DNA from: an uncultured Clostridia bacterium
GTDB taxonomy: Bacteria > Bacillota > Clostridia > Christensenellales > Aristaeellaceae
Reading direction: 5' to 3'
DNA length: 15,135 nucleotides
NCBI GenBank assembly: GCA_934636425.1
Contig: CAKUAV010000072.1
Location: 1 to 15,135 of the forward strand
Positions 6,615 through 13,395 of the stretch are shown here, piece after piece. Each line of letters begins with the position of its first letter. The first letter of the stretch is position 1. The notes below the pieces were generated by a model. The model saw only the letters and a program-made list of their open reading frames with translations. It was not told where the DNA came from and searched no databases. The position numbers were made by a program, and so were the translations under genes.

Positions 6615-6673
6615 TTTACTCCCATTTTACGCAGTTCATGCCAACTGTTTACATTGGAATTATAGGATAGAAT
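6615..6673 (+). promoter_or_regulatory. Pho-box-like direct repeats and -10 of the Na/Pi transporter gene
   Basis: TTTACT (6615-6620), TTTACG (6626-6631) and TTTACA (6648-6653) start 11 and 22 bases apart, so three sites fall in one 11-base register with one degenerate position at 6637. PhoP of Bacillus binds TT(A/C/T)ACA-like hexamers repeated with about 5-base gaps, which is the same register. A -10-like TAGAAT is at 6668-6673, 14 bases after the last box, a short spacing typical of activator-dependent promoters. Confidence 0.5.
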
Positions 6674-6723
6674 CGTTAGAAGATGAAAAGAAGAAAAGCT
6701 CAAGAATGAGAGGGAAATCGACG

Positions 6724-8475
6724 ATGACGATGACGAATGTCCTGTCGATGATCGCCGGCGTGACACTGCTGCTCTTTGGCATGGACACCATGGGCAACGG
6801 CCTGGAGAAGCTGGCCGGCGGCAAAATGCAGAAGATCCTCCGAAAGCTGACGGCGAATCCAATCAACGGCTTTCTGCTGGGCATGATCGTGACGGCGGTC
6901 ATACAGTCCTCCGGCGCGACGACCGTGCTGGTGGTCGGCTTTGTCAACTCCGGCATCATGACGCTTCAGCAGGCCGTGGGCGTGATCATGGGCGCGAACG
7001 TGGGCACCACGGCGACCGCCTGGCTGCTGAGCCTGACCAATGTGGGCGGCGCGGGCGTGCTGGCCACGATATTCAATCCGAGCTTTTTCGGCCCGATACT
7101 GGGCGTGATCGGCGTTGCGATGCGCATGTGGAGCAAGCGCGAATCGCAGCAGTATTCCGGCTCCATACTGCTGGGCTTCGCCGTGCTGATGAGCGGCATG
7201 GGCATGATCTCCTCCTCGGTGGCCCCGCTGGCGGGCGACCCGAACTTTGTGAGGCTGTTCACGCTGTTCTCCAATCCCGTGCTGGGACTGATTGCCGGCG
7301 CGCTGCTGACGGCGATTCTGCAGAGCTCCTCCGCCTCGATCGGCGTATTGCAGGCGCTCTCTGTGACCGGCGCGGTCACGCTGTCCAGCGCCGTGCCGAT
7401 ACTGCTGGGCCAGAACATCGGCAGCTGCGTCACGGCGCTGATCGCCTCGATCGGCGCGAACAAGAACGCCCGCCGCGCCGCGCTGATCCACCTCTACTTC
7501 AACCTTTTCGGCGCGATTGTCGTGATACTGATTTTCCTGCCGGTGAAGGCGTTCATACAGCCCGCCTTCCTGAACAACCCCATAAACGCCGTGGACATCG
7601 CCGTGTTCCACACCGCCTACAACCTCTTTGCGACGGCGCTTATGATGCCCCTGCGCGGCCAGCTTTTGAAGGCGGTCATGCGCACAGTGCGCGACGACGG
7701 CAAGAAGAGCGAAAAGGTGTGCATGCTGGACGAGCGCCTGTTCGCGACCCCCGCCGCCGCCGTGGCGCAGAGCCGGGAAAACGTGATCAAGATGGCCGAG
7801 GAGGCGCACGCCTCGCTGCTCACCGCCGTATCGATCACCCATACCTTTGACGAGACCGCCGCCGAGACCGTCACGCGGCAGGAGGACGACATAGACCGCT
7901 ATGAGGACGCGCTGGGCACATACCTCGTTCACCTCTCCAGCCTCGATCTGACCGGCCCGGAGAGCCGCGACGTGTCCGGTATGCTGCACGTCATAGGCGA
8001 CTTTGAGCGATTGAGCGACCACGCCGTGAACATCGCCGAGGCCGCGCGCGAGATGCACGACAAGGAGATCACATTCTCCGCCGCCGCATGGCGCGAGCTG
8101 GACGTGCTCACCGGCGCGATCAACGAGATACTCGATCTGGCGATCAAGTCCTACATCGCCCGCGACGTGGCCATGGCCGCGCAGGTTGAGCCGCTCGAGG
8201 AGGTCATAGACGACCTGACCCGCGAGATCCGCACCCGCCACATCGCGCGCCTGCGCAGCGGCGAATGCACAATCGAGCTGGGCTTTATACTGACCGACCT
8301 TCTGGGCAACTACGAGCGCGTGTCCGACCACTGCTCCAACATCGCCGTGGCGCTGATCGAGCTGGCCAAGGACAGCTTCGAGACGCACGAGTACCTCAAC
8401 TACCTCAAGGACACCGGCGCGCAGCACTTCAAGGAGCGCTACGACGCCTATCGCGCCAAATACGCCCTCGAATAA
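6724..8475 (+). CDS. Na+/phosphate cotransporter family protein with C-terminal PhoU domain
   Basis: This 583-residue membrane protein imports or exports phosphate coupled to Na+, by family (Na_Pi_cotrans, NptA/YjbB type). Residues about 1-325 are hydrophobic and contain the inverted pair of QSS repeats: VIQSSGATT (Q61) with GANVGTTATA, and ILQSSSAS (Q200) with GQNIGSCVTALIAS. Residues about 345-575 form a PhoU-like helical domain (RENVIKMAEEAH, VIGDFERLSDHAVNIAE, LLGNYERVSDHCSNIA), the usual arrangement in bacteria. ATG 6724 is preferred because GAGAGGG (6708-6714) sits 9 bases upstream; ATG 6706 and 6730 are alternatives. The frame stays open back to 5689, but that stretch is antisense to the mutarotase gene. 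Regulation by phosphate is suggested by the upstream TTTAC boxes. Confidence 0.93.
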   Translation: MTMTNVLSMIAGVTLLLFGMDTMGNGLEKLAGGKMQKILRKLTANPINGFLLGMIVTAVIQSSGATTVLVVGFVNSGIMTLQQAVGVIMGANVGTTATAWLLSLTNVGGAGVLATIFNPSFFGPILGVIGVAMRMWSKRESQQYSGSILLGFAVLMSGMGMISSSVAPLAGDPNFVRLFTLFSNPVLGLIAGALLTAILQSSSASIGVLQALSVTGAVTLSSAVPILLGQNIGSCVTALIASIGANKNARRAALIHLYFNLFGAIVVILIFLPVKAFIQPAFLNNPINAVDIAVFHTAYNLFATALMMPLRGQLLKAVMRTVRDDGKKSEKVCMLDERLFATPAAAVAQSRENVIKMAEEAHASLLTAVSITHTFDETAAETVTRQEDDIDRYEDALGTYLVHLSSLDLTGPESRDVSGMLHVIGDFERLSDHAVNIAEAAREMHDKEITFSAAAWRELDVLTGAINEILDLAIKSYIARDVAMAAQVEPLEEVIDDLTREIRTRHIARLRSGECTIELGFILTDLLGNYERVSDHCSNIAVALIELAKDSFETHEYLNYLKDTGAQHFKERYDAYRAKYALE

Positions 8476-8499
8476 GAGAAAATCACAGAGACGATATAT

Positions 8500-8558
8500 C
8501 CGCAGCGCGCCGCAGGCTTCATGGGAAGACGGCGAGGGCGCTGCGGGTTTTTTCTTTT
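8500..8558 (+). terminator. Intrinsic terminator of the Na/Pi transporter gene
   Basis: CCGCAGCGC (8500-8508) pairs perfectly with GCGCTGCGG (8538-8546) around a 29-base loop, followed by GTTTTTTCTTTT. It begins 24 bases after the stop codon. Confidence 0.85.
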
Positions 8559-8590
8559 CGGAGGGGCGGATGACCGGCAGCGGGAGGATG

Positions 8591-9190
8591 GATGACGCGG
8601 CGGGCGCGCGAGCGGTGGAAGAGTTCGGATGGTATGATGTGGGAACGCGGCGTGTTCGAAGGGGCGCGTGATGGGTGGGATGGTCAATGATGTGGAATCG
8701 CAGGATGACGCGGCGGGCGCGCGGATAAAGGAAGAGGTCGGATGGCACGATGTGGGAACGCGGCGTGTGCGAAGAGGTGCGCGGCGTGGCCTGTCGGGCG
8801 CGGGCGGTTTGGGCGCGTGATGGGCGGGATGGTCAATGATGTGGGATCGCAGGATGATACGGCGGGCGCGGGCGGTGGAAGAGTTCGGATGGCATGATGT
8901 GGGAACGCGCGTGTTCGAAGGAGTGCGCGGCGTGGCCTGCCGGGCGCGGGCGGGTTGGGAGCGTGATGGGCGGGATGGTCAATGATGTGTGATCGCAGGA
9001 TGACGCGGCGGGCGCGCGGGTAAAGGAAGAGGTCGGATGGCATGATATACGCGGCGTGGCCTGCCGGGCGTGGGCGGTTTGGACGCGGCGATGGGCGGGA
9101 TGGTCAATGATGTGTGATCGCGGGATGACGCGGCGGGCGCGCGGGGTGGAAGAGTGTGGATGGTATGGTATGGAAATGCGGCGCGGGCGG
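8591..9190. repeat. Intergenic tandem array, 4.5 units of about 113-149 bp
   Basis: Units begin with GATGACGCGGCGGGCGCG (unit 3 reads GATGATACGG) at 8591, 8704, 8853, 8999 and 9124, giving lengths 113, 149, 146 and 125 plus a partial fifth. Each contains, in order, a GGAAGAG(T/G)(T/G)CGGATGG segment, a (T/C)A(T/C)GATGTGGGAACGCG segment, a GTGCGCGGCGTGGCCTG segment (missing in unit 1), and GGGATGGTCAATGATGTG near the end. The + strand is markedly G-rich. Unit 1 lacks about 36 bases and unit 4 about 24. No convincing gene is present; reverse-strand frames are repeat shadows without ribosome binding sites. Bases 8559-8590 are unassigned. Confidence 0.9.
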
Positions 9191-9203
9191 CGCGCCTTTT
9201 TTT
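9180..9203 (+). terminator. Orphan intrinsic terminator at the end of the tandem array
   Basis: GGCGCG (9180-9185), loop GGCGG, CGCGCC (9191-9196), then seven T (9197-9203). No coding sequence lies between this site and the terminator at 8558, so it serves either read-through or a transcript that starts inside the array. Confidence 0.8.
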
Positions 9204-9279
9204 CCTCTGTATTCCTGTGACGCGAGCGTGACGGGAGCGGGAAGCAGCGCTAACGTTTTGTTAATTCACGCAGAATTTA

Positions 9280-9309
9280 TTGAAACAGAGCGCGGCTTCA
9301 TGGTATAAA
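9280..9309 (+). promoter_or_regulatory. Promoter of the DUF1538/PII-like operon
   Basis: TTGAAA (9280-9285) and TATAAA (9304-9309) are separated by 18 bases; both elements match 5 of 6 consensus bases. A leader of about 80 bases separates it from the start codon. Confidence 0.7.
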
Positions 9310-9322
9310 GAGAATAGAGTGC

Positions 9323-9356
9323 TGTGCGGGATTCGGCCGCACACCGTCGTTTTTTT
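9323..9356 (+). promoter_or_regulatory. Leader hairpin followed by a T tract (possible attenuator)
   Basis: TGTGCGG (9323-9329) pairs with CCGCACA (9337-9343) around a 7-base loop. Seven T follow at 9350-9356, six bases after the stem. The gap is longer than in a normal terminator, so the role as attenuator is uncertain. Confidence 0.35.
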
Positions 9357-9395
9357 CTCTTTTCCCTGCCGACGCGAAAGGAACAGGTGACTGCC

Positions 9396-10922
9396 GTGCC
9401 AAAAAAGAAAAACATTCTTCAGGACAAGCTCAAGGAAGCGCTGGCCTCCGTGCTGCCCATAACGGGCATTGTGCTCCTGCTGACGTCGACGATCGCCCCG
9501 CTGCCCGTGGGCTCCATGATGGCCTTTGTGGTCGGCGCGGCCATGCTGATATTCGGCATGGCGCTCTTCACGCTGGGCACCGAGATGGCCATGACCCCGC
9601 TGGGCGAGCGCGTGGGCGTTGTGATGACCAAATCGCGCAATCTGAAGATCATCATCCCCGTGTGCTTTGCCATCGGCGTGATGATCACAATATCCGAGCC
9701 CGATCTGACCGTGCTGGCCACGCAGGTGCCCTCCATTCCGAACATGACGATCATACTGTCGGTGGCCGTGGGCGTGGGCGCGTTTCTGGTGGTGGCGCTC
9801 CTGCGCACCGTCATCGGCATACGGCTCTCCAATATGCTGGTGGTCTTTTACGCGCTGGTGTTCATACTGGCCTTCTTTGCGCCCAACGAGTTTCTGGCCG
9901 TGGCGTTCGATTCCGGCGGCGTGACCACCGGCCCCATGACGGTGCCCTTCATCATGGCGCTGGGCGTGGGCATATCCTCCATACGAAGCGACAGGCACGC
10001 CGAAAACGACAGCTTCGGCATGGTGGCGCTCTGCTCCGTGGGGCCGATACTGGCCGTGCTGGCGCTGAGCCTGATCTACCGGCCGGGCGAGAGCCTGTAC
10101 ACGCCCGCCGTCGTGCCGGAAATTGCGGATTCCCGCGAGCTGGCCGCGCTGTTCATAAAGGGACTTCCGGCCTATATTTCGGAGGTTTTCATCGCTTTAG
10201 CGCCGATACTGGTGTTTTTCCTGATTTTTCAGGTATTTTTCCTCAAACTCCCGACGAGACAGTTCTTGCGCTATGCCATCGGTCTGTTGTATACTTACGT
10301 TGGGCTGGTTCTGTTCCTGACCGGCGTGAACGTGGGCTTTATGCCGGTGGGCATGGAGCTGGGGCGCATGATCGCATCCCAGAGCGTGCGCTGGCTGCTC
10401 GTCCCCATCGGCATGGTGATCGGCTATTTCATCGTGGCCGCCGAGCCGGCCGTACACGTGCTCAACAAGCAGGTTGAGACGATCACGGCGGGCGCGATTC
10501 CTCAGAAGGCCATGTCCGCCAGCCTGTCCATAGGCGTGTCCATTTCGCTGGGACTGGCCATGACGCGCGTGCTGACCGGCCTGTCGATCATGTGGTTTCT
10601 GATCCCCGGCTATGCGCTGGCGCTGATACTGACCAAGTTCGTGCCGAAGATATTCACATCGATCGCGTTTGACTCCGGCGGCGTGGCCTCCGGCCCGATG
10701 ACCGCCACATTCCTGCTCCCCTTTGCCGTGGGCGCGTGCGACGCGCTGGGCGGCAGCATCGTCTCCGACGCGTTCGGCGTGGTGGCCATGGTCGCCATGA
10801 CGCCGCTGATCACAATACAGCTTCTGGGCGTGTTCTATCAGTTCAAGCTGAAGCGGCGCTCGCCCGCCAAGCCGGAAATCGAGCTGGTCGCGCCCGAGGA
10901 TGAGGAAATTATCGAATTGTAA
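9396..10922 (+). CDS. DUF1538 membrane protein, internally duplicated (putative transporter)
   Basis: This 508-residue integral membrane protein has roughly a dozen hydrophobic segments. It is built from two related halves. Each contains a polar signature in a membrane context: FDSGGVTTGPMTVPF (D172) and FDSGGVASGPMTATF (D426), followed by an SFGMVAL or AFGVVAM segment. The family (DUF1538) has no proven substrate; the duplicated layout with a conserved Asp-Ser-Gly-Gly suggests an ion or small-molecule carrier or channel (inference). GTG 9396 gives MPKKKNILQDKLKEAL, the usual type of opening. GTG 9387 is an alternative, since AAAGGA at 9377-9382 fits neither spacing well. GTG 9324 overlaps the leader hairpin and lacks a ribosome binding site. 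The PII-like gene follows after 14 bases. Confidence 0.85.
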   Translation: MPKKKNILQDKLKEALASVLPITGIVLLLTSTIAPLPVGSMMAFVVGAAMLIFGMALFTLGTEMAMTPLGERVGVVMTKSRNLKIIIPVCFAIGVMITISEPDLTVLATQVPSIPNMTIILSVAVGVGAFLVVALLRTVIGIRLSNMLVVFYALVFILAFFAPNEFLAVAFDSGGVTTGPMTVPFIMALGVGISSIRSDRHAENDSFGMVALCSVGPILAVLALSLIYRPGESLYTPAVVPEIADSRELAALFIKGLPAYISEVFIALAPILVFFLIFQVFFLKLPTRQFLRYAIGLLYTYVGLVLFLTGVNVGFMPVGMELGRMIASQSVRWLLVPIGMVIGYFIVAAEPAVHVLNKQVETITAGAIPQKAMSASLSIGVSISLGLAMTRVLTGLSIMWFLIPGYALALILTKFVPKIFTSIAFDSGGVASGPMTATFLLPFAVGACDALGGSIVSDAFGVVAMVAMTPLITIQLLGVFYQFKLKRRSPAKPEIELVAPEDEEIIEL

Positions 10923-10936
10923 GAAAGGATACGGCC

Positions 10937-11632
10937 ATGCAAGACGTCTATTTTGTGATAACCGTCACCGACCGTGTCAGCGGCGAGAAGTTCATCAGCT
11001 TTATCAATGAGCACGGCGCGTCCGTCGTGTTCGCGCTGCCCGGCGAGGGCACTGCGGAGCATCACATACTCGACATGCTGGGGCTCGAAGCCACGGAGAA
11101 GGCGGTTCTGTTTTCCGTGCTGACCGGATCGGACAAGAAAAAGCTGCTGCGCGGCCTGGTGAACAGGCTGTGCATAGACATTCCCGGCGCGGGCATCGCC
11201 CTGTCCGTCCCGGTGGGCAGCATCGGCGGCAACATTGCACTGAAAGCGCTGCTCGGCGAACAGGAGCTGGCAGCCGGCGAGGAGAAAGCTATGAATACAA
11301 TGCCCTATTCCCTGATCACCGTCATCGCCAACAGCGGCTGCACCGACATCGTGATGGACGCCGCGCGTTCGGCCGGCGCGACCGGCGGCACCGTGCTGCA
11401 CGTCAAGGGAGCCGGCGCGGCGCACGCCGAGAAGTTCTTCGGCATGTCCATCGCCGACGAGAAGGAAATGATACTCATCGCCACCACCCGCGAGCAGGCC
11501 GGCCCCATCATGAAGGCCGTCATGGCGCAGGCGGGACTCAACACCCGCGCGCACGCCATATGCTTCTCCATGCCGGTCGATCAGATCGCCGGCTTCCGTC
11601 TCACTCGCCCGGGCGAGGAGGACGAGGAATAA
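10937..11632 (+). CDS. Tandem PII-like signal protein, partner of the DUF1538 protein
   Basis: This 231-residue soluble protein contains two PII-superfamily-like domains. The second (about 124-221) has the beta-alpha-beta pattern YSLITVIANSGCTDIVMDAARSAGATGGTVLHV, a short T-loop-like stretch (KGAGAAHAEKFFGMSI), then EKEMILIATTREQAGPIMKAVM and AICFSMPVDQIAGF. The first (about 4-100) aligns to it: GEGTAEHHILDMLGL with KGAGAAHAEKFFGMS, EKAVLFSVLTGSDKKKLLRGLV with EKEMILIATTREQAGPIMKAV, and ALSVPVGSIGG with CFSMPVDQIAG. PII proteins normally are about 112 residues and trimeric, sensing nucleotides and gating transporters such as AmtB. Placement 14 bases after the DUF1538 gene suggests it regulates that protein. 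Start ATG 10937 has AAAGGA just upstream. A strong terminator closes the operon. Confidence 0.82.
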   Translation: MQDVYFVITVTDRVSGEKFISFINEHGASVVFALPGEGTAEHHILDMLGLEATEKAVLFSVLTGSDKKKLLRGLVNRLCIDIPGAGIALSVPVGSIGGNIALKALLGEQELAAGEEKAMNTMPYSLITVIANSGCTDIVMDAARSAGATGGTVLHVKGAGAAHAEKFFGMSIADEKEMILIATTREQAGPIMKAVMAQAGLNTRAHAICFSMPVDQIAGFRLTRPGEEDEE

Positions 11633-11645
11633 CCGACCACCCGAC

Positions 11646-11681
11646 GCGCCGCGCGGCATGATTCGCGCGGCGCTCATTTTT
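11646..11681 (+). terminator. Intrinsic terminator of the DUF1538/PII-like operon
   Basis: GCGCCGCGCG (11646-11655) pairs perfectly with CGCGCGGCGC (11664-11673) around an 8-base loop, followed by TCATTTTTA. It starts 14 bases after the stop codon. Confidence 0.85.
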
Positions 11682-11767
11682 ATGCATATTTTCCATCGCG
11701 GACGCGCATTTTCTGCGCAGCGAGCGTTATTTTACACGCGCGCCCGCTCTGCCCGCCGCCGCGGCGA

Positions 11768-11796
11768 TTGACAAGGCCGCTCCGGGCGTGTATAAT
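11768..11796 (+). promoter_or_regulatory. Perfect-consensus sigma-A promoter of plsX
   Basis: TTGACA (11768-11773) and TATAAT (11791-11796), both perfect, are separated by 17 bases. This is the strongest promoter in the window. The start codon is 42 bases further on. Confidence 0.92.
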
Positions 11797-11838
11797 AATG
11801 AAAGCTCTGAATAGAACCCGACAGGAGAAGCCAACATC

Positions 11839-12867
11839 ATGAATCTTATTTCCATAGCCGTTGACGCCATGGGCGGCGACAACGCGCCCCGCGCCATATG
11901 CGAGGGCACGCTGGCCGCGCTGCGCGAAATGAACGACATCCGCGTGACGCTGTGCGGCCGGCAGGCCGAGATCCGCCCCTTCTTCGAGGGCGCGGACGAC
12001 ATAAAGGATCGCCTGACCATACTGGACGCGCCCGACGTGATCACAATGCACGACGCGCCCATGCTGGCCGTGCGCCGCAAGACAGAATCCTCCATGGTCA
12101 AGGCCATGCTGGAGGTCAAGGAGGGGCGCTGCCAGGCGTTCGTCTCGGCCGGATCGACCGGCGCCGTGCTTGCGGGCGGCATACTGCGCGTGGGCCGTAT
12201 ACGCGGCATTGAGCGCCCCGCGCTCGCGCCCGTGCTGCCCGGCCGCAAAAAGCCGTTCCTGCTGATCGACTGCGGCGCGAACGTCGACTGCCGCGCCGAA
12301 TACCTCAATCAGTTCGGCCTGATGGGCACGATCTACATGGAGAAGATCATCGGCGCGAAGGAGCCGAAGGCCGGGCTGATCAACATCGGCACGGAGGCGG
12401 AAAAGGGCTGCCAGATGGTCAAGGACGCCTACAAGCTCATGAGCGGGCAGAGCGTCTACCGCTTCTACGGCAATCTGGAGGCGCGCGACGTGCCGCTGGG
12501 CGAGGCCGACGTGGCCGTGTGCGACGGCTTTGTGGGCAACGTCATACTCAAATACACCGAGGGACTGGCCGGCACGCTCACCGGAATGCTCAAGGACACC
12601 ATCATGGAGAGCGGCCTGCGCGGAAAAATCGGCGGTCTGCTGCTCAAGCCGGCGCTGCGCGTGTTCAAAAGCAAGATGAACTACGAGGAGCACGGCGGCG
12701 CGCCTCTCTTGGGCGTAAACGCCGCCATGGTGAAGGCGCACGGCTCGTCCGGCGCGCTGGCCTTCAAGAACGCCGTCCGTCAGGCGCGCCTGATGGTCGA
12801 AACCGACGTGACCGGCACAATACGCCGCGAGCTGGAGAAGCTCGCCCCGGCCGGAAGCGCCGAATAA
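11839..12867 (+). CDS. plsX: Phosphate acyltransferase PlsX
   Basis: This 342-residue protein has the family-typical length and the N-terminal signature ISIAVDAMGGDNAP (residues 4-17). Further family blocks include a QAFVSAGSTGAVLAGG segment, RPALAPVLPG, LLIDCGANVDC, GLINIGTEAEKG, CDGFVGNVILKYTEG and GGAPLLGVNAAMVKAHGSS. PlsX converts acyl-ACP and phosphate to acyl-phosphate, the acyl donor for PlsY in phosphatidic acid synthesis; it is a peripheral cytoplasmic enzyme. Start ATG 11839 has AGGAGA at 11823-11828, 10 bases upstream. In many Clostridia plsX is followed directly by acpP and rnc. Here acpP comes after a 528-base repeat-filled gap and rnc is absent. No phosphate- or fatty-acid-responsive operator (for example FapR) is evident. 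Confidence 0.96.
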   Translation: MNLISIAVDAMGGDNAPRAICEGTLAALREMNDIRVTLCGRQAEIRPFFEGADDIKDRLTILDAPDVITMHDAPMLAVRRKTESSMVKAMLEVKEGRCQAFVSAGSTGAVLAGGILRVGRIRGIERPALAPVLPGRKKPFLLIDCGANVDCRAEYLNQFGLMGTIYMEKIIGAKEPKAGLINIGTEAEKGCQMVKDAYKLMSGQSVYRFYGNLEARDVPLGEADVAVCDGFVGNVILKYTEGLAGTLTGMLKDTIMESGLRGKIGGLLLKPALRVFKSKMNYEEHGGAPLLGVNAAMVKAHGSSGALAFKNAVRQARLMVETDVTGTIRRELEKLAPAGSAE

Positions 12868-13046
12868 CCCGAGTCAATTTCCAAAGGGAAAAGGCTGCAA
12901 GACCGAGCGGATTTTCCGGGGCGCGGCGCTTAAATCCCATGGGTTCAGCCATCGCAAGGCTCATGGGATTCCGACCTCGACCGCAGTATGGAAGCCGCAG
13001 ATTTGGCAGAATTAAATCAGGGCTTCCAGACGCAAAGAGCGAAAAA
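12868..13046. other. Gene-free spacer with two hairpins, upstream of repeat copy B
   Basis: AATCCCATG (12933-12941) pairs with CATGGGATT (12962-12970), with inner AGCC/GGCT (12947-12950/12958-12961) and a 7-base loop. GGAAGCC (12990-12996) pairs with GGCTTCC (13021-13027), with inner GATTT/AAATC (13000-13004/13014-13018). Neither is followed by a T run, so they do not look like terminators. The complement of about 13018-13034 resembles 15035-15056 near repeat copy C. Confidence 0.6.
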
Positions 13047-13336
13047 GCGCCGCATTGCGGCTCAGCTTGTCAAAAAAGTCTTTTTGACAAGCTGGTGGAC
13101 GGGAGAGCAAGCTCCCCCGCCACTGCCACCCCTACCAGTTTTTGCTAAAAATCTTTCAGATTTCCGGGCGCAAAAACTGCAAGGAAACGATTTTCGCTCT
13201 GGAAAATAAGATTTTCCGCCGCAAAAATCGTCCCGCGCCCGCCGTACACGCCGCCGGGCACGATTAAAGCTCGAGAGCGCTCCATCTCTCTCGAACTCTC
13301 CAAAGGTTTTTCGACAGTCTGCGCCGCATTGCGGCT
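13047..13336. repeat. Composite intergenic hairpin repeat, copy B
   Basis: The copy is framed by the 16-base direct repeat GCGCCGCATTGCGGCT at 13047-13062 and 13321-13336. Inside are a 14-bp stem CAGCTTGTCAAAAA/TTTTTGACAAGCTG (13063-13076/13081-13094), the invariant 45-base core (13092-13136), a hairpin AGTTTTTGC/GCAAAAACT (13137-13145/13170-13178) with inner AAATCT/AGATTT, a hairpin ACGATTTT/AAAATCGT (13187-13194/13224-13231) with inner GGAAAAT/ATTTTCC, and the distal module (13239-13321) shared with copy A. No gene is supported between plsX and acpP. Confidence 0.85.
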
Positions 13337-13395
13337 TAAGGAATTTGGAAAGCGCACTCTCACTGACCTGATACAGCACAAAGGAGGAACACACC

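Noticed and set aside
5689..6723. Upstream open frame continuous with the Na/Pi transporter
   Set aside because: It is antisense to the well-supported mutarotase-like gene and crosses the terminator and the divergent promoters.
8684..9043. Minus-strand Pro/His/Arg-rich frame over the tandem array
   Set aside because: The unit length is not a multiple of three, so each unit is read in a different frame, and no ribosome binding site or sensible composition supports it.
8591..9190. CRISPR array
   Set aside because: Units near 150 bases are similar along their whole length; there are no short repeats with unique spacers and no cas genes.
9324..9395. GTG 9324 as start of the DUF1538 protein
   Set aside because: It lies in the leader hairpin close to the predicted transcription start and has no ribosome binding site. 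The added peptide is unlike the family.
13341..13376. Promoter for acpP (TTGGAA with GATACA)
   Set aside because: The spacer of 19 bases and the poor -10 match make it no better than chance.
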